Below, one piece after another: positions 53,898 through 62,199 of a stretch of 64,000 bases of DNA. The number at the start of each line of letters is the position of its first letter. Position 1 is the stretch's first letter. The translations under genes were made by a program, and so were the position numbers. The stretch is from Actinacidiphila paucisporea (GTDB lineage: Bacteria; Actinomycetota; Actinomycetes; Streptomycetales; Streptomycetaceae). The DNA lies in NCBI RefSeq assembly GCF_900142575.1, contig NZ_FRBI01000009.1, forward strand, positions 206,793 through 270,792, written 5' to 3'. Under the pieces are notes generated by a model. The model did no database searches and was not told the DNA's origin. It worked only from the letters and a program-made list of their open reading frames with translations.

Positions 53898-54163
53898 CTG
53901 TCCATCTTGGTCGTCCAGCTCCCGGTCGCTGATCGGCACCAGCGTCCCGTTCGGCGTCTCATACGCCCGGCCGACCTCGTCCATGCCCAGCGGATGCGGG
54001 TGGTCGTCCAACTCCACCTCGGACACCCACCGGTTCCGCACCCGCCCGTGGCCATCCAGGTGGATCTGCCGGAGCCCACCCTGTGGGAGTGGACGGCCGG
54101 CTCCACCTGGACCGGAATCACGACCAAGCCGAAAGTGGGGGTTCCACTCCAGATGGCGGGCAT
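53898..54163 (-). pseudogene. Ku (non-homologous end joining) N-terminal relic
   Basis: Starts MPAIWSGTPTFGLVVIPVQV, the recognisable opening of bacterial Ku. After a frame change near 54085 it reads LRQIHLDGHGRVRNRWVSEV, then GMDEVGRAYETPNGTLVPIS and DRELDDQDGQ. Only about 85 of about 300 codons remain, so it cannot make a DNA-end-binding ring. Confidence 0.8.
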
Positions 54164-54297
54164 GACGCGTCCTCCCCGAGGCGGCCCCCGATTGCACGCT
54201 GCGGGTGGGTACCGCATCGCGCAGGGCGGAGGCTGCCGAACGGGTACTGCATCATTAGCCCGGCACCCGCCCGTAACGCCACCCAAAGGAGAAGCCC

Positions 54298-54585
54298 ATG
54301 GAGCCGAGGCTGACGTTGGAGGAGCACCAAGACCTCGCCACAGCCCTGGCCGGCGTCCGAGAAGAGCTGCAGAAGCGGAGCGCCCAACTCGCCGCCGCCT
54401 ACCCGCAAGCGGGACCGGAAGCCGTACCGGAGCACTTGCTGATAGAGGCCCTGAGGATCCTGGAGTCCGTGCGATACGAGCTTGACGCCATCGTGGGCCG
54501 CGAGCATCCGGAAGACGACACGCGCGAGGTCTACTACCCGGGAGATGGGCAGCGGGCGACTTGGCGCCCGCTCAGGCAGCGCTGA
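54298..54585 (+). CDS. Conserved-looking hypothetical protein, 95 aa
   Basis: Helical, acidic protein beginning MEPRLTLEEHQDLATALAGV, REELQKRSAQLAAAYPQAGP and ending GQRATWRPLRQR. Heptad-like spacing at 5-40 suggests a helical hairpin. AAGGAG lies 6 nt before the ATG and codon bias is good, so it is probably expressed. Family not recognised. It lies isolated among IS relics. Confidence 0.65.
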   Translation: MEPRLTLEEHQDLATALAGVREELQKRSAQLAAAYPQAGPEAVPEHLLIEALRILESVRYELDAIVGREHPEDDTREVYYPGDGQRATWRPLRQR

Positions 54586-54702
54586 CACCCAGCCAGAGCG
54601 GGCGAGAGCACCGTGCCTGATGGTCGCGGGACGCCGAGGGCTACCCTCACGCACGTGCAGCCCTCCCCGCTAGACCTGGGGAGGGGGCCGTGTCGTGTCA
54701 GG

Positions 54703-54960
54703 CTGCGGGACGGAAGCGGTCGATGATCCCCGCGAACAGGGCTTCGCCTGCGTCGATGTGCGCGGCATTGCGCTCCCGGGTACTCGATCGGATCAGCACC
54801 GAACCCATCCCAGGCCGAGCTGTACTGCTCCTTGACCCCGAGCATTACAGCGGGTGGGCGTTCCCTGTATGCGGCGAACGCGGGCGAGTCACCCAGTCCG
54901 ACCACTCCGCCTGCGCGGAGGGGAGGAATAGTCAAGACCTGTGGATCGGCGTACCACGCT
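54703..54960 (-). pseudogene. Unrecognised gene remnant
   Basis: Minus strand reads SPAFAAYRERPPAVMLGVKE, QYSSAWDGFGADPI and then, after a frame change near 54790, STRERNAAHIDAGEALFAGI, IDRFRPAA and a stop. The two parts seem to belong to one gene tail. Family unknown. Confidence 0.35.
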
Positions 54961-55128
54961 CTTCTCTCCCCCGCCGTGTCGCCGACCACTTGACCACGCC
55001 GCCTTCTGGCTGCGGTAAGTCGAGCAGCGATGAGTTTGGCCGTCGTTTCCGGTCTGTCTCTTCAACCCGATCAACCGGACTCGAGGAGACCATCGTGACC
55101 GCTACCTACACACAACCAGGAGCAGCGG

Positions 55129-55566
55129 ATGGTCTTCGGGGCCAACACGTATCGGGCGCACACGCAGATGTTGGCGTCGGGCATCGAGGAGTCCGAGCTG
55201 AGTGACCCCTGGGTCACCCGGATGGGAAACATGGCGGCAACGGTGGTGTCGACCACGCTGAAAGCACCCCTCGACTGGCCGGACGCGACCGTCGTGAGCG
55301 GCGACCCCGTCGACATCGTCGCCCGGCTCATGGAGGAATCCGAGGTGCCGTTGCTCTCGCACGGCAGCCTGTCGCTGAACCGGGCGCTGATGGCCGCCGG
55401 TCTGGTCGACCGCGTCCAGGTGACTCTCTTCCCCGTGATCAACGGCCAGACAGGAGTAGACCCTATCTTCCAGGGTGCGGCCGACTTCGATCTCGAGCTG
55501 ATTGAGAGCCGGACGCTCGATGGCCGCACCCAAGAGCTCATCTACCGGCCTATCCTGCATGTCTGA
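55129..55566 (+). CDS. Dihydrofolate-reductase/RibD-like protein, N-terminally truncated
   Basis: 145 aa of the RibD C-terminal (DHFR-like) fold. It contains MVFGANTYRAHTQML, VVSTTLKAPLDWPDATVVSG, VPLLSHGSLSLNRALMAAGL and VDRVQVTLFPVINGQTGVDP. The usual first 50 residues with the opening strand are missing. An AGGAG 7 nt before the ATG could still give a product. Probably a truncated NADPH-dependent reductase, either a relic or non-functional. Confidence 0.65.
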   Translation: MVFGANTYRAHTQMLASGIEESELSDPWVTRMGNMAATVVSTTLKAPLDWPDATVVSGDPVDIVARLMEESEVPLLSHGSLSLNRALMAAGLVDRVQVTLFPVINGQTGVDPIFQGAADFDLELIESRTLDGRTQELIYRPILHV

Positions 55567-56046
55567 GTACGGGCTCGAACTGCGGCGAGTCGCCGCGCTG
55601 CCCTGCCGTAATCACCGTGGGCTTCTGCTCCTGCCCGACTGCCAGGTGCAATGTGGTGGTGAACCCGCCACGTGAGCGGTCCAGCCCATGGTCAAGAGGC
55701 TCGGTGAACACGCCGCCCGGCGGTTCCTTCTGCAGGGTCACCCTGCCGACGAGCCCCGGCCGCACGCTGATGGGCACGGCACACCGTGGAGTCGACGCTC
55801 AGGTCCCACACGATCGCACCCTTCGCGTCGGCCAGGGACTGCAGCCGGGCGAGGACCCGGTGCCAAACGCCCTCCCGCTGCCACCGGCGGAACAGGTCGT
55901 AGACCCGGCCCCACGGCCCGTACCCGACAGGCACATCCCACCACGGAACACCGGTACGGACCCGGAACCGTATGCCGTCGATCAACCGCCGCCGAGGCCG
56001 GCCGCCCCGCCCTCGCGACCTTCTGCAACAACGGCTCCAGCACCGT
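55553..56046 (-). pseudogene. IS5-family transposase relic, N-terminal and central parts
   Basis: RRRLIDGIRFRVRTGVPWWD, VPVGYGPWGRVYDLFRRWQR, DAKGAIVWDLSVDSTVCRAH (catalytic Asp) and, after a frame change near 55720, EPPGGVFTEPLDHGLDRSRG, GFTTTLHLAVGQEQKPTVIT. It is joined at its 5' end to an IS701 fragment. Confidence 0.85.
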
Positions 56047-56419
56047 GGAAGACGTCCGTCTGCTCGAGTTCGAAACGCCAGCCCTTGCTGTAGCCGTAGC
56101 CGGCGTCCGCGGTCACCCATCGGAACGGGATGTTGCCGGCGATCGCGCGGCGGACCGTCTCCTTGGCGATGGCGACCTTCGTGGCGAAGCCGACCTCATC
56201 GCCGATGCCCGCATCCCGACACCGCCGCCGGTCGTCGGTCCACGAGGTCGGCAGATACAACCGGCGGTCGATCAGCGTGCGTCCGAGCGGAGCAGCATCG
56301 GCGAGGAAGACTCCGACCTGGCAGTTCTCGGTGCGGCCCGCGGTGCCGGAGTACTGCCGCTGCACCCCCGCCGACCGGACACCCTTCTTCAAGAACCCGG
56401 TGTCGTCCACGATCAGCAC
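56046..56419 (-). pseudogene. IS701-type transposase fragment
   Basis: VDDTGFLKKGVRSAGVQRQY, SGTAGRTENCQVGVFLADAA, LIDRRLYLPTSWTDDRRRCR and FRWVTADAGYGYSKGWRFEL are the central catalytic part of an IS701-family (DDE_5) transposase. Both ends are missing; it is sandwiched between two IS5 pieces. Confidence 0.85.
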
Positions 56420-56640
56420 TGGTAGTCAGCCTTGTCGAACTTCGACGGGCGACCGCCGCGCGAGCCGAGCTTCTTGCGGTTGAGGACTTGGTCGCGCTTC
56501 TCAGGGATGGTGCAGCTGATGCCACGTCCGCGCAAGTAGGCGCGGTCTGCGCGAGAGGCGTACGCCTTGTCCGCGCGAACCTTGTCCGGCTTGGTGCGCG
56601 GCCTGCCTGGGCCGAGGCGAGGCACCCGGATCTGCTCCAG
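56413..56640 (-). pseudogene. IS5-family transposase, C-terminal part
   Basis: RVPRLGPGRPRTKPDKVRAD, KAYASRADRAYLRGRGISCT, IPEKRDQVLNRKKLGSRGGR and FDKADYQ. This part belongs upstream of its N-terminal part, so it comes from a different copy or a rearrangement. Its 5' edge is fused to a sugar-binding-protein relic and its 3' edge to the IS701 fragment. Confidence 0.85.
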
Positions 56641-56863
56641 CACGGTCTGGGACTGCTTCTGGTCCGGATGCAGGGCATTCCAACGCGCGACGATGTTTTA
56701 GGTCGCCTGTGTTGTCCTTGCCCTGGACATAAGTGATCGGGTCCCTGTCGGCGTTTTCCCGGCCAGGACGACTGCCGATTCCCGGATGCCCGCACGAGAC
56801 GATCAGACCGCCGAGGGCGAGAATTCCCACGAGCCGTTCCGCGCGTCGCGCACACATCGTCAT
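56640..56863 (-). pseudogene. Sugar ABC transporter substrate-binding lipoprotein, N-terminal relic
   Basis: Starts MTMCARRAERLVGILALGGL with lipobox IVSCG, then DPITYVQGKDNTGDLK and, after a frame change near 56700, NIVARWNALHPDQKQSQTVL. This is the beginning of a family 1 extracellular solute-binding protein. It is cut by the IS5 fragment at about 56640. Confidence 0.65.
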
Positions 56864-57104
56864 ACCGTCTCCGACATCATCCGGGAGCACGCCCGCTCGT
56901 TGCTCGGCATCGCCATAGTTCTCTTTCCGCACCATTAGGCAGGTTCGGTCGGAAGCGCACGGGTTTGCCGATTCCTGGATGTGGTCGTGCCCCAACCCGC
57001 GCGGCGATGGCGGCTTTGGCCGACCCTAGGGGCGAGTTCGCCGCTCGAACCAGCGACGATCTGCGCCCGCGCCCGCGAACCGCCAGGAGTTCAAAGAAGT
57101 CATC

Positions 57105-57263
57105 TCATTTGGTAAGGCGGCGGTAGCAGACAAGTGTGCAGGCGATGCTTGAGAAGGCCAGGAAGTGGTCGGCTTTGCGTTCGTAGCGACGGTGGAGGCG
57201 CCGGCAGACGGCGAACCAGGCCATCGACCGCTCCACCACCCAGCGGTGGCGGCCGGGGTGGGT
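57105..57263 (-). pseudogene. IS5-family transposase, C-terminal relic (another copy)
   Basis: HPGRHRWVVERSMAWFAVCR, RLHRRYERKADHFLAFSSIA and CTLVCYRRLTK, the C-terminus of a different IS5 subgroup, with its natural stop. The catalytic Glu is in VVERSMAW. Confidence 0.85.
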
Positions 57264-57448
57264 TGAGGATTCGATGCCGCGTCGGGCCCCCCGGCGACCG
57301 GCGCGCCGGCAGCGGCCCGGCGTGCCGCACCTCCGTCCTCCCGCGCCCGCGCGGACAATGGACCGCGGGCACGCCCCGGCCGCACCGGGGCGGCGTGACC
57401 GCACCGGGGGCTCCGGAGCCCGGCGGGAACCAGCGACGAAGGAGCCGC

Positions 57449-58273
57449 ATGAAATTCGGGATCTCCACCTTCATCACCGACCAGAGCATCAGGCCGGCGC
57501 CGCTCGGCCGAGCCCTCGAAGAGCGCGGGTTCGACTCGCTGTTCATCGCCGAGCACAGCCACATCCCGGTCGACCGCCGCTCGCCCTACCCCGGCGGCGG
57601 TGAATTGCCCGACATGTACTACCGCACACTCGACCCCTTCGTCGCGCTGGCGGCCATCGCCACTGTCACCGAACGGCTCCTGGTTGCCACCGGCGTCGCC
57701 CTGGTCTCGCAGCGCGACCCGATCCACACCGCCAAGGAGGTCGCCTCGCTGGACCTGATCTCCGGGGGCCGTGCGGTCTTCGGCGTGGGAGTCGGCTGGA
57801 ACCGCGAGGAGATGGCCAACCACGGCACCGACGCCGCCACCCGCGGCAAGCTCGTCAACGAGCGGCTGCGTGCCATCGTTGAGCTGTGGACCAAGGAGAA
57901 GGCCGAGTTCCACGGCGAGTTCGTCAACTTCGACCCGGTCTACGCGTGGCCGAAGCCGGTGCGCAAGCCGCACCCGCCGATCTTCGTCGGCGGCGGCCCC
58001 GGCGCTTTCTCCCGGGTCGCCGAACTCGGCGACGCCTGGCTCGCCAACAGCCTCCCGCCCGAGGCACTCGGGCCGCAGATCGAGGAGATGCGGGCCGTGG
58101 CCGGCCGCCAGGTCCCGGTGACGGTCTACGCGGTGCCGGAGGACCCCGAGACGATCGAGGCATACACCCGGCTCGACGTGGAACGCGTACTGTTCTACCT
58201 GCCGTCCGACCCTGAGGCGACCGTGCTGGACACGCTCGACCGGTTCGCCGAGGTCGCGGCCCGCTTCCGCTGA
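57449..58273 (+). CDS. LLM-class F420-dependent oxidoreductase
   Basis: 274-aa luciferase-like TIM-barrel oxidoreductase that would use coenzyme F420. It begins MKFGISTFITDQSIRPAPLG. Family marks: FDSLFIAEHSHIPVDRRSPY, TGVALVSQRDPIHTAKEVAS, GGRAVFGVGVGWNREEMANH (TIGR03619-like), KPHPPIFVGGGPGAFSRVAE. GAAGGAG lies 5 nt before the ATG. It overlaps the next gene by 1 nt, so the two F420 enzymes are coexpressed. Substrate unknown. Confidence 0.92.
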   Translation: MKFGISTFITDQSIRPAPLGRALEERGFDSLFIAEHSHIPVDRRSPYPGGGELPDMYYRTLDPFVALAAIATVTERLLVATGVALVSQRDPIHTAKEVASLDLISGGRAVFGVGVGWNREEMANHGTDAATRGKLVNERLRAIVELWTKEKAEFHGEFVNFDPVYAWPKPVRKPHPPIFVGGGPGAFSRVAELGDAWLANSLPPEALGPQIEEMRAVAGRQVPVTVYAVPEDPETIEAYTRLDVERVLFYLPSDPEATVLDTLDRFAEVAARFR

Positions 58274-58704
58274 TGCCCGGGCTCAGCGGGGACGAGGCCC
58301 GGGAGCGGTTCGCGGCGTCCCGGGTCGCCCGACTGGCCACCGCCGACGCCGCGGGCCGCCCGCACCTGGTGCCGGTGGTCTTCGCGGTGGCCGGCAACAC
58401 CGTGGTCATGGCCGTCGACCACAAGCCGAAGCGGTCGACCCACCTCAAGCGGCTGGCCAACATCCACGCCAATCCCGCGGTCTGCCTGCTCGCCGACGGC
58501 TACCACGAGGACTGGGACCGGCTGTGGTGGGTGCGTGCGGATGGCCGGGCCCGCGTCCTGCCGCCCGCCGGCCAGTCCGAGGACGCGGCGGGGTACGTCG
58601 CGCTGCTCACCGGAAAGTACGTCCGGCAGTACGCCGACCGGCCCCCGGCCGACGAGGTCGTCGAGGTTCTCGTGACCGGCTGGACGGGGTGGCGGGCCAG
58701 CTAG
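58273..58704 (+). CDS. PPOX-class F420-dependent oxidoreductase (TIGR03668-like)
   Basis: 143-aa split-barrel flavin/F420 reductase. FAASRVARLATADAAGRPHL, VPVVFAVAGNTVVMAVDHKP, KRLANIHANPAVCLLADGYH and WDRLWWVRADGRARVL. Partner of the upstream LLM oxidoreductase, with overlapping TGATG. It likely reduces an enone or similar small substrate with F420H2. Confidence 0.92.
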   Translation: MPGLSGDEARERFAASRVARLATADAAGRPHLVPVVFAVAGNTVVMAVDHKPKRSTHLKRLANIHANPAVCLLADGYHEDWDRLWWVRADGRARVLPPAGQSEDAAGYVALLTGKYVRQYADRPPADEVVEVLVTGWTGWRAS

Positions 58705-58714
58705 TGCTGTGACC

Positions 58715-58745
58715 TGCGACGTTCGGTGGAAAGCGGTGTCGGTAG
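58715..58745 (+). repeat. 31-bp dispersed repeat
   Basis: Matches 45911-45941 in 29 of 31 positions; the first 19 (TGCGACGTTCGGTGGAAAG) are identical. It is preceded by TGCTGTGACCTGC, which also occurs at 51939-51951. Probably an IS end or MITE relic. Confidence 0.75.
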
Positions 58746-58785
58746 GGGCACGGTGGCCGCCGACCCGGGGCCTCGGCAACGATCC

Positions 58786-58840
58786 GGCTGGGGCTGGGGC
58801 TGGGGCTGGGGCTGGGGCTGGGGCTGGGGCTGGGGCTGGG
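58786..58840 (+). repeat. GGCTGG tandem repeat, about 9 copies
   Basis: A 6-bp unit GGCTGG repeated without interruption over 55 bp. Each junction gives GGGG, so the strand can form G-quadruplexes. It lies 110 bp upstream of the AAA ATPase gene. Confidence 0.95.
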
Positions 58841-58950
58841 TGCCTGAGCCGACGCGGGTAGCGCGGCGGCCCGGACGCTGACGCTAGGCGGTGGTCAGAG
58901 GGCGGCCCCGGTGGCGCGGTGCGGTGGCAGGAACTGCGACAGTAGGACGC

Positions 58951-60150
58951 ATGCAGCCCAGTCATTTCCGCGTCACCCGAGTCGTGCTCAGGCAGTTCCG
59001 TAGTCTCGCAGAGGTGGACGTGTCCCTGGGCGACCTGGTGTTCCTGGTCGGGCCCAACGGAGCGGGCAAGAGCAACTTCCTGGACGCACTGCGCCTGCTG
59101 TCCCAGGGCGTGGGGTCCTCACTGCACGACGCACTGCGCGAGCGCGGCGGTGCCGCGCAGGTGCGGCGCCGGGCGCCGGGGCGGCGAGATCGCTTCTCCG
59201 TGCGGCTCGAGTTCGAGGGTCCCGACCTCGCCGGCGCCTACGAGGTGCAGGTCGCCGTGGCGCGCGGGGGCGGCTTCCGCGTCGCCCGCGAGCACTGCGC
59301 CGTGGAGTCCGGCGGGCGGCGGGCCTCCTACCGGGTGGAGGACGGCGCGCTCGCCCTTTCCACCGAGCGCAGGCTGCCAGCCGCCGACCCGCAGGGCCTC
59401 CTGCTGGCGCAGCTCGGACGGCACGCCGCGTTCCGCGCGGCGCACGCCGGCCTGGCCGGGATGTGCGCGTTCGACCCCGACCCGCGGGCCATGCGCGTGG
59501 TCCGGCCCGCCCAGGACGGCCGCGCCCTGCTTCATGACGGCTCGAACGCGGCAGCTGTGCTATACCGCCTTGGCCGTGCCGCCGGCGCCGAGGAGCACCG
59601 CCGCCTGGAGAGCTACCTGCGGCAGATCGTGCCCGGGCTTACCTCCGTGCGCCGCCGCGTGACGGGTGGCGCCGAGACCCTGGAGTTCGGCCAGGCCGCG
59701 GCGGGCGCGCACCGCCCCTCGCGGTTCGCCGCGGGCTCGGTCTCCGACGGCACGCTGCGCGCCCTCGGTGTGCTGCTCGCGCTCTTCGCGCCGGCGGCCG
59801 GCGGGCAGGGCGTGGTGGCCGTCGAGGAGCCGGAGTCCGCGCTCCACCCGGCAGCCGTGGCCGTGCTGCGCCAGGCGCTGCGGGACGCTTCCGACCGCCG
59901 CCAGGTGCTGGTGACCAGCCACAGCCCGGAAATGCTCGACGACGAGGAACTACCGGTGGCCCAGGTGCGGGCCGTGAGCAGCGTGGAGGGCGTGACCACC
60001 GTAGGCGAACTCGACGAGCCGGCCGCCTTCACGCTGCGCGCGGGACTGGGCACGGCCGGCGCGCTGCTGCGCGAGGGCAGCCTGGTACCGCGCCCCTCCA
60101 CGCCGGGCACCACGATCGAGAGCGCCCGGCGGCGGGGGCAGCGGGGCTGA
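58951..60150 (+). CDS. AAA family ATPase (RecF/AAA_21-like)
   Basis: 399-aa SMC/ABC-type ATPase. It starts MQPSHFRVTRVVLRQFRSLA; Walker A is GPNGAGKSN; a signature-like stretch is FAAGSVSDGTLRALGVLLAL; Walker B is VVAVEEPESALHP; the switch His is in TSHSPEMLDD. No nuclease (TOPRIM) domain is seen. Such proteins usually pair with a DUF4276/TOPRIM or nuclease gene in defence systems; downstream here are only IS relics, so a partner may be lost. The start is the ATG where homology begins. Confidence 0.85.
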   Translation: MQPSHFRVTRVVLRQFRSLAEVDVSLGDLVFLVGPNGAGKSNFLDALRLLSQGVGSSLHDALRERGGAAQVRRRAPGRRDRFSVRLEFEGPDLAGAYEVQVAVARGGGFRVAREHCAVESGGRRASYRVEDGALALSTERRLPAADPQGLLLAQLGRHAAFRAAHAGLAGMCAFDPDPRAMRVVRPAQDGRALLHDGSNAAAVLYRLGRAAGAEEHRRLESYLRQIVPGLTSVRRRVTGGAETLEFGQAAAGAHRPSRFAAGSVSDGTLRALGVLLALFAPAAGGQGVVAVEEPESALHPAAVAVLRQALRDASDRRQVLVTSHSPEMLDDEELPVAQVRAVSSVEGVTTVGELDEPAAFTLRAGLGTAGALLREGSLVPRPSTPGTTIESARRRGQRG

Positions 60151-60289
60151 GGACAGCGTCCTCGACCGCCGGCGACCTCTGAGGGTGTGACCTGACCGGC
60201 AGCTCGCGTGAGCATCCTCAAGACCTGTGGATCGGCCTCGGGTTGGCACGCGAAGGGCGTTGTGGGTGCCGATTAATCATCCGGCCTGG

Positions 60290-60469
60290 TCAGGCGGCAT
60301 GGTGGTACTCGTGGAGGGTTCCTCCGAGTCGGTCTCGTCGACGGACCTCGAGACGTCTGATCTGGGCTGGTTCGTTGGCTGGGTGGGGGAGTGGTCGGAG
60401 TGGTGCGGCTTGGCCGAGAGCCCGGTGGGGCCGATGCTCGTTGCAGAAGATCTCGAACTCTCTGAGCGT
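60290..60469 (-). pseudogene. IS481/IS3-type transposase C-terminal relic
   Basis: FEIFCNEHRPHRALGQAAPL, RPLPHPANEPAQIRRLEVRR, RDRLGGTLHEYHHAA and the stop. NEHRPHRALG is the end of the rve integrase core. The rest is missing. Confidence 0.85.
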
Positions 60470-60478
60470 GTAGAGGAG

Positions 60479-60670
60479 ATGGGTCTGCGGACCAAGGTCA
60501 CCCGCGGCGCCGGCAGCCCGGCCGCGGCCCAGGCGATGGTCTTCAAGCTCGCTGCGTCGGCGGCCCGCTGGCGAGCGGTCACCGCACCGCATCTCGTCGC
60601 CCTCGTTCGAGCCGGCGCCCGCTTCGAGAACGGCGCCCTCGTCGAGCGAGAGCCGGCGACCGCAGCGTAA
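60479..60670 (+). pseudogene. IS256-family transposase C-terminal relic
   Basis: RTKVTRGAGSPAAAQAMVFK, LAASAARWRAVTAPHLVALV and RAGARFENGALVEREPATAA, the usual tail of an IS256-type transposase with its stop. It is back to back with the IS481 relic. Confidence 0.8.
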
Positions 60671-60709
60671 CGTGCGCTGCTAAACAGGGACACCGCGAGA
60701 GAGGCAGCA

Positions 60710-61414
60710 ATGGACCGAGGCACCCGCGGTGAGCTCATCAGTCGGCTGGCCGAGGCGATCAGGTCCGTCACGACCGCGCACCCGCTACGGGTCGCCATCG
60801 ACGGGCCGCCCGCCTCCGGCAAGACCACGCTGGCCGATGAGCTTGCCATCGTCCTGCGCGCGCAGGACCGCGACGTCATCCGCGCGACCATCGACGACTT
60901 CCTCGTCCCGCGTGCGCAGCGTTACCGACGTGGCCAGTACTCGGCCGAAGGCTGCTACTTCGACGCACATGACCACGCCGCGCTGTGCCAGGCCCTGCTC
61001 GACCCGCTGGGCCCCGGCGGAGACCGAAGGTTCCAACACGCGGTCTACGACGCCGACACCGACACCCCATCGTCCCCGCCGACCACGACAGCCCCCGCAG
61101 ACGCCGTACTGCTCTTCGACGGCGTCTTCCTCCTGCGCCCAGAACTCATCGACCGGTGGGACTTGCGCATTTTCGTGTCCGTCCCATTCGAGCAGACGGT
61201 AGATCGCGCCCGGGACCGAGGCGCAGCGCTGGTCGGATCCACCGCCGACGCCGCCGAAATCGAACGATCTTGGCGGAACCGCTATATCCCCTCACAACAG
61301 CTCTACTTCACCGCAGCCCGCCCAACCGACCACGCCGACATCATCGTGTACAACGATCAGCTCCAACGGCCGACCTGGGAAGTCCGACCACGCTCATCGA
61401 TACACAGGATTTGA
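60710..61414 (+). CDS. Uridine-kinase-like P-loop protein
   Basis: 234-aa nucleoside-kinase-like protein. The P-loop is IDGPPASGKTTLADELAIVL. TIDDFLVPRAQRYRRGQYSA contains the catalytic Asp pair. LLFDGVFLLRPELIDRWDLR is the Walker B-like strand, and the lid region is RDRGAALVGSTADAAEIERS. It transfers the gamma-phosphate of ATP to a nucleoside or related alcohol. GAGAGGC lies about 11 nt before the ATG. Stand-alone between IS relics and a CRISPR-like remnant. Confidence 0.88.
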   Translation: MDRGTRGELISRLAEAIRSVTTAHPLRVAIDGPPASGKTTLADELAIVLRAQDRDVIRATIDDFLVPRAQRYRRGQYSAEGCYFDAHDHAALCQALLDPLGPGGDRRFQHAVYDADTDTPSSPPTTTAPADAVLLFDGVFLLRPELIDRWDLRIFVSVPFEQTVDRARDRGAALVGSTADAAEIERSWRNRYIPSQQLYFTAARPTDHADIIVYNDQLQRPTWEVRPRSSIHRI

Positions 61415-61435
61415 CAATTGCTCGCCCCGTTACGG

Positions 61436-61525
61436 GTCACCTCCGCTCGAGCGGAGGTGACCCGCCCCCGCCGGTGTACACGGTCAAAAAGGGCGAGTGC
61501 TCTCCGCGCGAGCGGAGGTGACCCG
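61436..61525 (+). CRISPR. Two-repeat CRISPR relic, type I-E-like
   Basis: Repeat 2 (61497-61525, 29 bp) begins GTGCTCTCCGCGCGAGCGGA and ends GGTGACCCG, close to actinomycete type I-E repeats. Repeat 1 (61436-61464) matches it in 25 of 29 positions. They are separated by exactly 32 nt (61465-61496), the I-E spacer length. No further repeat follows one spacer length downstream, and no cas gene is present. Repeat 1 is also the right half of a 32-bp perfect palindrome (61433-61464). Confidence 0.65.
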
Positions 61526-61605
61526 GCGGCCTCCCACCAGGTCGCGGGGGCTGCGGCGTGCGTGGCCGCTGCCCCTATCGCTGTGCCAAGCACCAGTGAG
61601 CCGAC

Positions 61606-61730
61606 CTCCGGCCAAAAGGCCGTTGGGGTCGTAGTAGCGGGCGCCCATTTTGTACAGGCCGGTGGGGTCGAGGTAGGTGCCCTGGAAGCGGTAGGGCCCG
61701 AGAACGGTCTGGGTCGTGGCGCGGGCGTTT
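61606..61730 (-). pseudogene. RHS/YD-repeat protein core fragment
   Basis: RATTQTVLGPYRFQGTYLDP, TGLYKMGARYYDPNG match the conserved end of the RHS-repeat-associated core, where polymorphic toxins branch off. Only this block remains, without toxin or immunity genes. Confidence 0.7.
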
Positions 61731-61935
61731 ACCTGATGGCGCTGGGAGGCCAGCGGCGGGGCCGCCGTCGCCGGCCGCTCACTAGTGCACGGACAGTCGG
61801 TGATACAGCACGCGCCGGACGCCCGACAGCCCTACGACACCACGAATTCAATTTCGGTAGCGCCTGGTTGTTAAGGGTCTTCCCGCGCGCTTAGGGGCGC
61901 AGGGGAAGACCGCGAGCGTCGCGATGTTCTCGCAG

Positions 61936-62061
61936 CTACTTGCGGCGGCGAATCATCCCTGAGATGGCCAGCGCAACTACGACCGCGATGCCGAGATATA
62001 GCGCCCATATTGGAAGGCCTGGCCCTGAAGCACCTCGGGCGATGATCTCCTGCGCTGCCAT
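61936..62061 (-). CDS. 41-aa single-helix membrane peptide
   Basis: MAAQEIIARGASGPGLPIWA is followed by a hydrophobic helix LYLGIAVVVALAISGM and IRRRK. GGGAGGA lies 5 nt before the ATG, a strong ribosome site. It has the same plan as the 43-aa peptide at 18449-18580. Flanking DNA is AT-richer than the genome average. Role unknown; perhaps a membrane-active or regulatory peptide. Confidence 0.6.
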   Translation of the reverse strand: MAAQEIIARGASGPGLPIWALYLGIAVVVALAISGMIRRRK

Positions 62062-62199
62062 AATTTCCTCCCGTTGACTACAAATATTGTGATGCCTTAC
62101 CTTCGCCCCAATTGCCGACATAGACCGAGATGTCCAGGCGGGTCTGTCTAGCCTCGGGCTTTCACGAGCGGGCTCGTCCATGCCTTGATCAAATAGGCA

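Noticed and set aside
61433..61464. Perfect palindrome considered simply as the terminator of the uridine-kinase-like gene
   Set aside because: Not excluded, but the exact 32-nt distance to a second 29-bp repeat makes the CRISPR-relic reading stronger.
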